A stretch of DNA of 20,601 bases from Deltaproteobacteria bacterium (GCA_029261905.1 JAJDAM010000246.1:1-20601), one strand, 5' to 3'; shown: positions 1 through 7,326, counted from the first letter of the stretch. The notes: generated by a model from the letters alone, not told the origin. Numbers and translations are program-made.

Positions 1-615
1 GGCCCGCGCGGCCGCGGGACCGCCGCTGCGCGCAGCCGCGCCGCGACCCGGGAGCGCTTGCTGTCGAGCGGCGTCGAACTGTTCGCCGCCAACGGTCTGC
101 ACCGGGTCACCACCCACGATGTCGCCCACCACGCCGGCATGGCAGCGGGCACGTTCTACCTGCACTTCAAGGACAAGGGCGCGCTGTTCCGCGAGATCGC
201 GACCGAAGCGTTGGCCGACCTGCAACAACGACTCCTCGCCGCGTCCGATCGCGGCGATCTGCGGGACAGCGTTCCGCGGGTGGCCGAAGCGCTCGTCTGT
301 TATGCCGAGGAGAACCGCGAACGCGTCCGGATCGTCTTCAGCGTGGACCGTGATCGAGAGACGGATCGCGAAGGCAGCGACGTGAACTCGGATCTTCTGA
401 GTACCCTCGCCGATTCGATCGCGGAAGGCCGGCGCCAGAAGATCGACAGCGGCGAGATGCCCGCCGAACTCGACCCGGTCATTCTCTCGCAGGCCCTCGT
501 CGGCATGTGGGCGAGAGTGATCGCGTGGTGGGTCGAAGATCCGAGCCGTGCATCGCGTGACACATTGATTCGAACCCTGACTGGGATCCAACTCGCGGGA
601 ACTCATCCAGCGTAG
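1..615 (+). CDS. TetR/AcrR family transcriptional regulator (5' truncated by window edge)
   Basis: One-component DNA-binding repressor of the TetR type. The frame is open from base 1, so the true start probably lies upstream; a TTG at 58 would cut into the conserved first helix and is unlikely to be the start. The N-terminal helix-turn-helix is clear: an ATRERLL...ELFAANG helix, then TTHDVAHHAGMAAGTFYLHF, the usual TetR recognition helix and YxHF turn. The remaining ~130 residues form the variable ligand-binding domain and suggest no effector. It lies 47 bases upstream of, and on the same strand as, the ferritin-like gene at 663, so that gene is a plausible target or operon partner (inference). 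No operator can be judged because the promoter is outside the window. Confidence 0.9.
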   Translation, partial: GPRGRGTAAARSRAATRERLLSSGVELFAANGLHRVTTHDVAHHAGMAAGTFYLHFKDKGALFREIATEALADLQQRLLAASDRGDLRDSVPRVAEALVCYAEENRERVRIVFSVDRDRETDREGSDVNSDLLSTLADSIAEGRRQKIDSGEMPAELDPVILSQALVGMWARVIAWWVEDPSRASRDTLIRTLTGIQLAGTHPA

Positions 616-662
616 TTCCGAGTCTCCATTTCCCAGCGCCCATACCAGGAGAACAACGACCC

Positions 663-1775
663 GTGGCTGAAAATTTCACATACGACAAGGCATACAACGC
701 CGTCGATCGCGACGATTTCCTGTCGATGATCGAGGTCGATCGCTACGCAGACCGGTGCGATGCATTCGATTCGATCATCTCCTCCACCGTCGACCACTTC
801 TGGGATCCGCTCGATCCTCGGTACATCGATTACAACGTTCCGTTCGACTTGACGCAGGACACCATCCTGCCGCCGCAGATGGTCGTCGAACTGCAGTGCG
901 CGGTCGCTGACAAACTCGACGAAGGCCAGAAGATCCGCATGGTGAACCAGAACGCGCGGTTCATGCTTTCGAGCATCCTCCACGGTGAGCAGGGCGCCTT
1001 GGCGTTGTCGGCGAGCCTTTGCCAGGTGATGCGCGATCCAGGTGCACAGGAATACGCCGCCAACCAGGCGCGGGAAGAAGCCCGCCACGTGACGGCGTTC
1101 TCGAAGTACATCCAGACGCGATGGGGCACGCCGCTGAAAGTCGGCAATACGTTGGGAGGACTGCTGGACGACATCGTGCGCTCGCCGATCGTCTACAAAA
1201 AACTGATCGGCATGCAGATGCTGGTGGAGGGCCTGGCGATGGGTGCGTTCGCCACGCTGAACATGCAATCCCAAGACCCGCTGTTGCGCCGGATGATTCA
1301 ATTCGTCATGAGCGACGAAGCATTCCATCACAAGTTCGGAAAGATCTGGGCGGACAAAACGATTCCGCAGCTGACCGAGCAGGAGCACGAGGAAGTCGAA
1401 ATGTGGGCAGCAGAGTGTTTTCAGACACTGCTGTTCAACCTGGTCAACGCCGAACAGAAGCAGGAGATCTACCACGAGTTCGGACTCGACTGGCAATGGG
1501 TCCGCGCAGCGGTACTCGAAGCCTTCACCGACAGTGAGCGACGCCAATCGATGACCGAGGGCACGAACATCTTCCGCGTGCTGATCAAGACCCTGCTGAA
1601 GGCCGGCATCATCACCGAGCGCACGCGCGCCACCTACGGTGCATGGGTCGACATGGATGAACTGGCGCGCGAAGACGACGAGGTCGTCGGCAGCGACGTC
1701 GCCGAGCAAGTCATCGTTGAATTGCGCGAAATCAACGGCACGCGCAAGCGGGTCGGCCGCGGACTGCGCGTCTAG
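663..1775 (+). CDS. Ferritin-like diiron-domain protein (370 aa)
   Basis: Probable soluble non-haem diiron protein of the ferritin-like superfamily, with a helical bundle in mid-protein. A full set of candidate iron ligands is visible: E109 in HGEQ, E139 and H142 in EEARH, E189 in LVEG, and E219 with H222 in SDEAFHHKF. This spacing resembles ferritin-like oxidase and N-oxygenase families (ribonucleotide reductase small subunit or AurF type); the substrate is unknown. The GTG start at 663 is supported by AGGAGA at 647-652, 10 bases upstream. The C-terminal ~100 residues are charged and may be a separate segment. It follows the TetR gene by 47 bases and converges on a second ferritin-like gene across a G/C hairpin. 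The fold is secure; the reaction is not. Confidence 0.85.
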   Translation: MAENFTYDKAYNAVDRDDFLSMIEVDRYADRCDAFDSIISSTVDHFWDPLDPRYIDYNVPFDLTQDTILPPQMVVELQCAVADKLDEGQKIRMVNQNARFMLSSILHGEQGALALSASLCQVMRDPGAQEYAANQAREEARHVTAFSKYIQTRWGTPLKVGNTLGGLLDDIVRSPIVYKKLIGMQMLVEGLAMGAFATLNMQSQDPLLRRMIQFVMSDEAFHHKFGKIWADKTIPQLTEQEHEEVEMWAAECFQTLLFNLVNAEQKQEIYHEFGLDWQWVRAAVLEAFTDSERRQSMTEGTNIFRVLIKTLLKAGIITERTRATYGAWVDMDELAREDDEVVGSDVAEQVIVELREINGTRKRVGRGLRV

Positions 1776-1778
1776 CTA

Positions 1779-1799
1779 CGGGGGGTTCCGTACCCCCCG
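1779..1799. terminator. Hairpin between convergent ferritin-like genes
   Basis: A 7-bp G/C stem, CGGGGGG (1779-1785) and CCCCCCG (1793-1799), with a 7-base loop fills the 29-base gap between two convergent stop codons. There is no T-tract on either side, so it is a plausible but non-canonical bidirectional terminator. An alternative pairing, TACGG with CCGTA (1777-1792), is mutually exclusive with it. Confidence 0.5.
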
Positions 1800-1804
1800 C
1801 TCAG

Positions 1805-2740
1805 CTACTCGAGTGCTTCGACCTGCTCGCCGCGGTTGCGTGCCTGGTGGCGGTCGCGAAGAATCTCGGCCGCGCGCACGAGGGTTTCGCGTCGCGGACC
1901 TTCGGATTCGATGGCCTCGAGCTCATCGACTTCCTCATCGGTGAAGCCCGCCTCGACCCGCTCTTCGCGCGCGATCGTGCGTCCACCGCCACCGAACGAA
2001 AAGCTGCGATCGGTCTCCAGCTGGTACTCCCGGGCGCGTTGCGCTCGCTCCGGGTCTCCCTCGGTGAACTTCTTGACCCAGTCGCTGCCGAAGCGAACGT
2101 GAGTGAGTTCGTCGGCCAACACGTAGTCGACTGCCTGAGCGATGACGTCGTCTCCCACCGACTTGCCGTAGTCGATCAGGGATCGAAACGCATCACACGC
2201 CAGCCCCTCGAGACAGCGATTGACGCCCGTCACACGCAGTACCGGATCGTCGTGACAGGAGGTTTCGAACAGGAAAGTGCTTTCGGGAAATTCACCGACT
2301 TCGCCACCGACATGGTCGATCAGCTTCTCGAAGATCTGCACGTGCCGCGCTTCGTCCCAGCACTGGCGCGCCATGTTCATCTTGAATTCCCACGGCGCAT
2401 CCGGAAAATCCCAGATCGTGCGGCCGGCCGCCTCCAGCGCTTGCAGCTCACCGACGAAGATGCCGTGCAACTGCACCCGCATCTGCACTTCGCTGCGCTC
2501 GTCTTTCGACTGGCGACCTCCCCCGGCCGTCAGGAAGTTGAAGCCCGGGCCCAATTCGTCATACGCCTGCTCGAGTGGAGTCCCCTCGACTCGCTTCCGA
2601 ATCTTCGGCCCGATCTTCTCGAGCACCTTCACGATGGCATTCACATCGTCGGGAAGCGACCGGAACAACTGGTTGCGCGACCGCAAACGCTGAAAGCGGC
2701 TGTCGCGGGCGAGTTCCTCGTGAGAGATGAAGCGTTTCAC
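1805..2740 (-). CDS. DUF455-type ferritin-like domain protein (311 aa)
   Basis: Ferritin-like protein resembling the DUF455 family, a probable diiron helical bundle. Candidate ligands are E98 in VGELQ, E130 and H133 in WDEARH, E178 in CLEGL, and E211 and H214 in ADELTHVRFG. The paired ExxH motifs are characteristic of the fold. The GTG start at 2740 has a CAGGAG Shine-Dalgarno (plus-strand 2748-2753) 7 bases upstream. An in-frame extension to 3211 exists but runs antisense through the selenoprotein gene and is rejected. The C-terminal ~80 residues are highly charged and probably disordered. It shares no obvious sequence with the convergent ferritin-like protein at 663 beyond the diiron motifs. 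Transcription probably starts from the divergent promoter at 2788-2817. The function of this family is not established. Confidence 0.87.
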   Translation of the reverse strand: MKRFISHEELARDSRFQRLRSRNQLFRSLPDDVNAIVKVLEKIGPKIRKRVEGTPLEQAYDELGPGFNFLTAGGGRQSKDERSEVQMRVQLHGIFVGELQALEAAGRTIWDFPDAPWEFKMNMARQCWDEARHVQIFEKLIDHVGGEVGEFPESTFLFETSCHDDPVLRVTGVNRCLEGLACDAFRSLIDYGKSVGDDVIAQAVDYVLADELTHVRFGSDWVKKFTEGDPERAQRAREYQLETDRSFSFGGGGRTIAREERVEAGFTDEEVDELEAIESEGPRRETLVRAAEILRDRHQARNRGEQVEALE

Positions 2741-2787
2741 GTCTGACTCCTGCTGCGGGTCGGCTGTGGAGCGTCGGTACCCGCGCG

Positions 2788-2817
2788 AGTATACGGGTTG
2801 CGCAGCGTCCGTGTCAT
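2788..2817 (-). promoter_or_regulatory. Sigma70-like promoter for the DUF455 gene
   Basis: On the minus strand, ATGACA (plus 2812-2817, 5/6 match to the -35 consensus) is followed 18 bases later by TATACT (plus 2788-2793, 5/6 match to the -10). Transcription would start near 2781, giving a ~40-base leader to the GTG at 2740. Its -35 box overlaps the -35 box of the opposite promoter. Confidence 0.5.
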
Positions 2818-2839
2818 CTGGGCGAATGGCCGATATGAT
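2811..2839 (+). promoter_or_regulatory. Sigma70-like promoter for the selenoprotein gene
   Basis: GTGTCA (2811-2816, 4/6 match to -35), a 17-base spacer, then TATGAT (2834-2839, 5/6 match to -10). The predicted start is near 2846, just before the GGGAGG Shine-Dalgarno at 2847-2852, so the leader would be only ~14 bases. Recognised by eye; no transcript data. Confidence 0.45.
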
Positions 2840-2859
2840 GCGCGGCGGGAGGCCATCAG

Positions 2860-3738
2860 ATGAGTTCGAGTACGAGTGATTCCCCGCAGCGTCTCGTCGA
2901 TCCGTGGCGATTCGCCGGAAATTTCCTGCGCAATGTTCTTTCGTCGCAGATCCCGAACGAGCCCAACCACGAACCGATTCCCTGGGCGCCTCTGCGCAAG
3001 CCGGTATCGCAGTCGAAAGTCGCGCTGGTTTCGACCGCCGGCCTTTCGATGAAGGGCGACGCTCCGTTCGACATGGAGCTCGAGCGCAAACGTCCGACGC
3101 GCGGCGACCCGAGCTGGCGCGCCTTGCGCGCCGATGCGACATCCGAAACGATCGAGGCCAACCACCTCCACATCGACACCGGGTACATCTTGCGCGATCT
3201 GAATGTCGCACTGCCGCTCGATCGGCTGCGAGAATTCGCCGGGGCGGGCGAGATCGGATCGGTTGCCGATACCCACTACTCGATCATGGGCTACCAGGGC
3301 AACGATTCGAGCGAGCTGGCGACCGTCAGTGCACCGCAGATCGCGGCGAGCATGAAAAACGAGGAGGTCGACCTCGCGCTGCTGGCACCCGTCTGACCTG
3401 ATTGTTGCCGGTCCGTGGGACTGGTCGCACGCGCCATCGAAGCAGCGGGTATCCCCACCGTTACGCTGAACATGATCTGGCCGGTTCAGCGCCTGATCGG
3501 GATGCCGAGGGTGGCCGCCATCGAGCATCCGTTCGGCCGACCGTACGGAGATGTCGGCGATGTCGAAACGCAGAGCAATGTCCTTCGAGCCGCGCTCGAA
3601 GTGGCAACCTCTGCGACGGAACCGGGTGGTGTCGTGCACCTTCCGTTCGTCTGGCCGGAAGACCCCAAGGAAACTCAATGGCACCCGGCTGAGCCGTCAC
3701 CCATCATCGCGATGATCAAGAAATCGCGAAGCAGCTAA
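2860..3738 (+). CDS. GrdB-like (glycine/betaine/sarcosine/D-proline reductase selenoprotein B family) protein with in-frame UGA read as selenocysteine
   Basis: One 292-residue protein if the UGA at 3394-3396 is decoded as selenocysteine (U179). The same frame stays open from 2860 to a TAA at 3736-3738. The context is LLAPV-U-PDCC, giving a redox U-x-x-C motif (U179, C182) with an extra C183. Known family members place a reactive Cys or Sec after a similar hydrophobic strand, before a conserved helix (here VGLVARAIEAAGIPTV). The two halves make one continuous domain: N-terminal KVALVSTAG strand, HLHIDTGYI, GSVADTHYSIMGYQG, then the Sec strand and the GMPRVAAIEHPFGRPYGD segment. ATG at 2860 has GGGAGG 7 bases upstream. 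A hairpin follows the UGA. Classical GrdB acts in Stickland reductases; this stand-alone, GrdA-less paralogue probably has another redox role. Alternative reading: a nonsense-mutated pseudogene. Confidence 0.82.
3394..3425 (+). promoter_or_regulatory. Bacterial SECIS-like element (UGA codon plus downstream hairpin)
   Basis: Starting 10 bases after the UGA, 3407-3414 pairs with 3418-3425 in an 8-bp stem (CCGGTCC with GGACTGG as core, two G-U pairs) around a GUG apical loop at 3415-3417. If the upper two C-G pairs open, the loop is CCGUGGG. A short stem whose loop holds G and U, about 18 bases beyond the UGA, is what the bacterial elongation factor SelB recognises inside coding sequence. The structure was drawn by hand, not folded computationally. 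Confidence 0.5.
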
Positions 3739-3756
3739 ATCACCGTCCAGAAATGC

Positions 3757-3788
3757 GAAGCCCCGGCCACTTGCGTGACCGGGGCTTC
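3757..3788. terminator. Strong bidirectional hairpin between selenoprotein and cold-shock genes
   Basis: A perfect 10-bp stem, GAAGCCCCGG (3757-3766) with CCGGGGCTTC (3779-3788), is extended by CAC/GTG after one mismatch to close a TTGC loop. It lies in the 72-base gap between the convergent stops of the selenoprotein gene (3738) and the cold-shock gene (3811). It is followed by AAATTT on the plus side and ATTTCT on the minus side, so only weak U-tracts. Confidence 0.75.
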
Positions 3789-3810
3789 GACGAAATTTCG
3801 GTGGTTCGAG

Positions 3811-4014
3811 CTACGCGGGGCGTACGTTTGTAGCCTCGGGGCCCTTGCGACCCTGACCGGCTTCGTACTCGACCTTCTGGCCGTCCTGCAGTGACTTGAA
3901 TCCTTCACCACCAATGTTTGAGAAGTGAACGAACAGATCGTCACCGCCGTCATCCGGCGTAATGAATCCAAAGCCCTTCTCGTCGCTGAACCACTTCACG
4001 GTACCTACTGCCAA
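3811..4014 (-). CDS. CspA-family cold-shock / RNA chaperone protein (67 aa)
   Basis: Small OB-fold nucleic-acid-binding protein that melts RNA structure in the cytoplasm. Both RNP motifs are intact: KGFGFI (residues 13-18, RNP1) and DLFVHFS (26-32, RNP2), followed by the usual GQKVEYE strand and a basic GRKGPEATNV end. Length is typical of the family. The start is an uncommon TTG at 4014, fixed by a good AAGGAG (plus 4023-4028) 8 bases upstream and by the MAVGTVKWF N-terminus standard in the family. It is monocistronic, with a hairpin terminator downstream and an inverted repeat at 4061-4083 upstream that may belong to the 5' leader. Confidence 0.96.
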   Translation of the reverse strand: MAVGTVKWFSDEKGFGFITPDDGGDDLFVHFSNIGGEGFKSLQDGQKVEYEAGQGRKGPEATNVRPA

Positions 4015-4060
4015 CTTTCGTACTCCTTCGCTCGCTGCATTACATTGCTGCGATAGTTCG

Positions 4061-4083
4061 CGATTCAGAACAATCCTGAATCG
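4061..4083. repeat. 8-bp inverted repeat upstream of the cold-shock gene
   Basis: CGATTCAG (4061-4068) and CTGAATCG (4076-4083) are perfect inverted copies around a 7-base spacer, about 47 bases upstream of the cold-shock start. It could be an operator or a hairpin in a cspA-type structured leader. The rest of the 203-base gap 4015-4217 holds no gene I can recognise. Confidence 0.5.
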
Positions 4084-4217
4084 GCGCGCAGAGCCTACAG
4101 AAACCCTCTCGTGTTCGTCAGTGGCAACCCATATTTGGGTCAGAGTTCCGTCAGCCCCGGTCTCGGATTGGCCCTGTCCAGGCCGGACCCTCGACCCCGA
4201 AGGCGTACAATCAGCTC

Positions 4218-5762
4218 GTGACTACAGCCCAAACCCCCGAAATCCCTGCCCCGTTGCGGTGTGTTCTCCCCCCAGACAGCGTCAGACGGCGGTATTCGTC
4301 GCTCGCTCTGGCGTTTTGGCTGGGCTGCGCGCTGATTTCCTGTAGCGAAAATGCCCCGAAAGGGCCGGCGATCCAGCCTCCGCCTCCTTCCGAGGTCCGA
4401 CACGCGACGTCAGACGAAGTCGAGGCCATTTTGCGGGCGGTGGCCGGCGACGACCTCGAAACGGCGCGAAACGCGGTAAAAGCGATCGTCGCAAAGGGCG
4501 ATCAACGCTTCGCGGCCGTCTTGATCGAGCTGATGCGAGCGAGCCAGCTGCAGATTCTGCACGCGGATGGGCGAACCGCCTATGCGCGGGCCCTCGAGGC
4601 GATCACCGGAGAACTGAGGGGCGAAAACTGGGGCGCCTGGGTTCAGTGGTACGACGCCACCGATCTCGAGCCCCCGCCGGGATTCATGCGCTGGAAGGCC
4701 GAATTGCTGGGCCGGCTGGATCCCGCGTTCGATCAATTTCTCGCTGAGGGGGTCCCGACTTCGATTCGGATCGAAGAAATCGTCTGGGGCGGAGTCGCTT
4801 TCGATGGAATCCCGGCGCTCGACCAGCCGAAGTTCATCGACGCAGACCGCGCCGACTATCTCGAACCCGACGAACCCGTGTTCGGAATCCAGATCAACGG
4901 TGACGCGCGCGCCTATCCGCTGCGGATCCTCGACTGGCACGAAATGGCCAACGACGTGGTGGGCGGCACGCCGGTCGCGTTGGCGTACTGCACGTTGTGC
5001 GGCTCCGGGATCGCCTACTCGAGTCGGGTCGACGATGGAACGGTCTACGAGTTCGGGTCGTCGGGACTGCTGATGCGCAGCAACAAGTTGATGTACGACC
5101 GCCAGACCCATTCGCTGTGGAACCAGTTCACCGGCCGGCCCGTCGTCGGGCCGTTGGTAGACAAGAACCTCCGGCTCGAGCGCATCCCCATCGTGGTTGC
5201 GCGCTGGAAAGACTGGAAGAGCGAACACCCTTCGACGCGCGTGCTCGATATCGATACCGGCTTCGAGCGCGAGTACACGCTGGGAGCGGCCTACGCGGGC
5301 TATTTCGCGACACCCGGCTTGATGTTCCCGGTTCGCCAACGCAGCGCGTTGTTGGCCGCAAAAGCGCGTGTGTTCGGCCTCGAGATCAATGGCGTCCCGA
5401 AAGCCTATTCGCTCGACCGCCTCGTCGAACAAAAGGTGACCAATGACAAGATCGCGCTGAGCAACGTCGTGCTCGTCGCCGCTCGGGGGATCATCACGGT
5501 CGAGGGGCGCAGCGCGCGAACGGGGCCCTCCACGTATCGCGCTGGTGGTGAAGTCCGCGCCTACGAGCGAGGCGAGCGAGTGTTTGCACCGGGCCCCGAT
5601 TCGCATACGGTCACCGATGCCGAGGGCAAAGAGTGGCGCGTCAGCGAGGAAGCACTCGAGGGCCCGGCCGGCGAACGACTCCCGCGGATTGCGGGTTCAC
5701 TGGCGTACTGGTTCGGCTGGAATGCGTTCCATCCCGAGAGCCAGTTGTACTCCGGTCAGTGA
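4218..5762 (+). CDS. DUF3179 domain-containing putative lipoprotein (514 aa)
   Basis: Exported protein of unknown function with a DUF3179 domain. The N-terminus has an RRR stretch (23-25), a hydrophobic segment (29-41) and a lipobox-like LISC with C42, so it is probably a lipoprotein; the n-region is rather long. Residues 60-150 look helical and repeat-like, resembling HEAT-type helices. The DUF3179 core begins near 190 and includes YPLRILDWHEMANDVVGG (H241), then the family's CxxC in AYCTLCGSG (C258, C261), and SLWNQFTGRP near 299-308. Conserved His and Cys suggest metal or redox chemistry, unproven. The GTG start at 4218 has no clear Shine-Dalgarno; TACAAT at 4206-4211 could be a -10 box, which would make the mRNA leaderless. 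The next gene starts 13 bases after the stop. Confidence 0.88.
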   Translation: MTTAQTPEIPAPLRCVLPPDSVRRRYSSLALAFWLGCALISCSENAPKGPAIQPPPPSEVRHATSDEVEAILRAVAGDDLETARNAVKAIVAKGDQRFAAVLIELMRASQLQILHADGRTAYARALEAITGELRGENWGAWVQWYDATDLEPPPGFMRWKAELLGRLDPAFDQFLAEGVPTSIRIEEIVWGGVAFDGIPALDQPKFIDADRADYLEPDEPVFGIQINGDARAYPLRILDWHEMANDVVGGTPVALAYCTLCGSGIAYSSRVDDGTVYEFGSSGLLMRSNKLMYDRQTHSLWNQFTGRPVVGPLVDKNLRLERIPIVVARWKDWKSEHPSTRVLDIDTGFEREYTLGAAYAGYFATPGLMFPVRQRSALLAAKARVFGLEINGVPKAYSLDRLVEQKVTNDKIALSNVVLVAARGIITVEGRSARTGPSTYRAGGEVRAYERGERVFAPGPDSHTVTDAEGKEWRVSEEALEGPAGERLPRIAGSLAYWFGWNAFHPESQLYSGQ

Positions 5763-5775
5763 AATCGGAGGAATC

Positions 5776-6837
5776 GTGGCCACCACCAGGTACGGGATCA
5801 TCGGGACCGGAATGATGGGGATCGAGCACATGCTGAATGTGCGAATCATCCCAGATGCCGAAGTCACCGCAATCGCAGACACGAACGAGACCTCCCGCGG
5901 TTGGGCGCGTGACACGTCCCCCGAAATCGAGGTCTTTTCGGACTACCGCGAGATGCTCGAAAACGCCGAGATCGACGCCGTGGTGGTTGCGACGCCCAAC
6001 TTCACACACGCCGAGGTGCTCGACCACCTGCTCGAGACCGATCTCCACATCCTGGTCGAAAAACCGCTGTGCACCACGCTCGAAGACTGCCGACGCGTCG
6101 AGCAGGCCGCATCCGTTCGCAACGGCCTCACCTGGGTCGGGATGGAATATCGCTACATGCCGTTGGTCGCTCGGCTGATCGACGAGGTGCGAAACGGCGT
6201 AGTCGGCAACATCCGGATGCTGGCCATCCGCGAACACCGCTTTCCGTTCTTGAAGAAAGTCGGCGACTGGAACCGTTTCTCGAGCAACACCGGCGGAACT
6301 CTCGTCGAGAAATGCTGCCATTTCTTCGACCTGATGAATCACATACTGGATTCGCGACCCACTGCTCTGTTTGCTTCCGGCGCCCAGGACGTCAACCACC
6401 TCGATGAGAGTTACGACGGCAAGGTGCCCGATATTCTCGACAACGCATTCGTCATCGTCGACTACGAAAACGGCAGCCGAGCCATGCTGGACCTGTGCAT
6501 GTTCGCGGAGGGATCGCGCACACAACAGGAAATTGCCGTCACGGGCGACCTCGGAAAGGTCGAGTGCCTGCTGCCCGAATCTTCGCTGATCACTGCGAAG
6601 CGCAATATCGGGAGCGTCGAAAAGGTGACGATCAAGGTCGATGAGAAGGTGCAAAAGGCCGGCTTCCATCACGGGGCGACCTACTTCCAGCACCTCGCGT
6701 TTCTCGATGCGATCCGGCGGGGCAGCGCCCCTTCGGTGAGCGTGGCGGATGGTTTGTTGGCCGTCGCGATGGGCATCGCCGCGCAAACTTCGATCGAAGA
6801 AAGTCGCCGAGTCGAGCTCGCGGAACTGGGCATCTGA
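5776..6837 (+). CDS. Gfo/Idh/MocA family NAD(P)-dependent oxidoreductase (353 aa)
   Basis: Predicted cytosolic dehydrogenase acting on a sugar, inositol or related polyol; the substrate cannot be read from sequence. The N-terminal Rossmann fold shows GIIGTGMMG (G10-x-G12-x-x-G15) and the family signature VEKP (E95-K96-P97). The catalytic region has GGTLVEKCCHFFDLM with K179, H182 and D185, in the place of the family's usual DxGxHxxD. The GTG start at 5776 is set by GGAGG at 5767-5771, four bases upstream, which removes a long N-terminal shadow. It starts 13 bases after the DUF3179 stop, so co-transcription is likely. It is not closely similar to the other Gfo/Idh/MocA protein at 18567-19898, which carries an extra Cys-rich insert. 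Confidence 0.93.
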   Translation: MATTRYGIIGTGMMGIEHMLNVRIIPDAEVTAIADTNETSRGWARDTSPEIEVFSDYREMLENAEIDAVVVATPNFTHAEVLDHLLETDLHILVEKPLCTTLEDCRRVEQAASVRNGLTWVGMEYRYMPLVARLIDEVRNGVVGNIRMLAIREHRFPFLKKVGDWNRFSSNTGGTLVEKCCHFFDLMNHILDSRPTALFASGAQDVNHLDESYDGKVPDILDNAFVIVDYENGSRAMLDLCMFAEGSRTQQEIAVTGDLGKVECLLPESSLITAKRNIGSVEKVTIKVDEKVQKAGFHHGATYFQHLAFLDAIRRGSAPSVSVADGLLAVAMGIAAQTSIEESRRVELAELGI

Positions 6838-6848
6838 ACTCTCACACA

Positions 6849-6882
6849 ACCGGTCCTCGGCTAGCGCGCGAAGCGGGCCGGT
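6849..6882 (+). terminator. Possible terminator after the Gfo/Idh/MocA gene
   Basis: ACCGGTCC (6849-6856) pairs with GGGCCGGT (6875-6882), 8 bp with one G-U, around an 18-base loop, a few bases after the stop at 6837. There is no T-tract, so this is a weak candidate. Confidence 0.3.
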
Positions 6883-6945
6883 GACCGGGGCGCGAAATCG
6901 AGTAGTGTCGAGGTGAATCCAACCAGTGGGACACAGGAGGACAGC

Positions 6946-7326
6946 ATGGCTCCGTTCATGAAAAAATACGAAGGTGAAACCTACGCGTTGATGCGCATTG
7001 TCATCGGATTGCTCTTCGTCTGGCACGGCACCTCGAAGCTGTTCGGATTTCCGCAGGCCGCACCGGATGCACCGGCGTTCATCATCTACGTTGCGGGCGG
7101 TATCGAGTTCGTCGGTGGCGTATTGGTCGCGATCGGTCTGTTCACGCGCTGGGCCGCCTTCTTGTGCTCGGGGTTGATGGCAGCCGCCTACTGGATGGCC
7201 CACGGAACCAAGGCGTTGTTCCCGCTGCAGAACGGTGGAGAGCTCGCGGTGTTGTACTGCTTCGTCTTCCTGTGCATCGCGGCGCGTGGCGTGGGCCAGT
7301 GGGGTGTGGATCAGGCCCGTGGCTAG
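6946..7326 (+). CDS. DoxX family inner-membrane protein (126 aa)
   Basis: Small integral membrane protein of the DoxX type. Four hydrophobic helices are visible: about residues 12-30 (MRIVIGLLFVWHG, then TSKLFGF, the usual DoxX signature), 43-63, 66-84 and 97-115. The conserved HGxxKLFG motif after helix 1 and the GGIEFVGG start of helix 2 are typical. ATG at 6946 is chosen over the upstream in-frame GTG at 6913 because a perfect AGGAGG (6935-6940) lies 5 bases before it. DoxX relatives are linked to thiol and oxidative-stress membrane complexes or to quinol oxidation, but their activity is mostly unknown. It is followed 40 bases later by the GFA-type gene. Confidence 0.92.
   Translation: MAPFMKKYEGETYALMRIVIGLLFVWHGTSKLFGFPQAAPDAPAFIIYVAGGIEFVGGVLVAIGLFTRWAAFLCSGLMAAAYWMAHGTKALFPLQNGGELAVLYCFVFLCIAARGVGQWGVDQARG

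Noticed and set aside
603..1709. Long minus-strand ORF (368 aa) opposite the ferritin-like gene
   Set aside because: It mirrors the codon pattern of a convincing diiron gene with a ribosome-binding site; the antisense product has no recognisable motif. High GC leaves such frames open by chance.
1847..2746. Plus-strand ORF (299 aa) opposite the DUF455 gene
   Set aside because: Antisense shadow; the minus-strand gene has clear diiron motifs and a good Shine-Dalgarno.
2741..3211. N-terminal extension of the DUF455 gene across the selenoprotein
   Set aside because: The extension is Arg/Ser-rich shadow sequence; GTG at 2740 has CAGGAG upstream and a promoter lies at 2788-2817.
3394..3396. Reading the UGA as a plain stop, giving a truncated 178-aa protein or a pseudogene
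   Set aside because: The downstream 342 bases keep the same frame and complete the family domain, with a U-x-x-C motif and a hairpin in the right place. It cannot be fully excluded without selenocysteine genes.
4410..5606. 398-aa minus-strand ORF opposite DUF3179
   Set aside because: Shadow of the DUF3179 gene; Arg/Asp/His-rich low-information translation.
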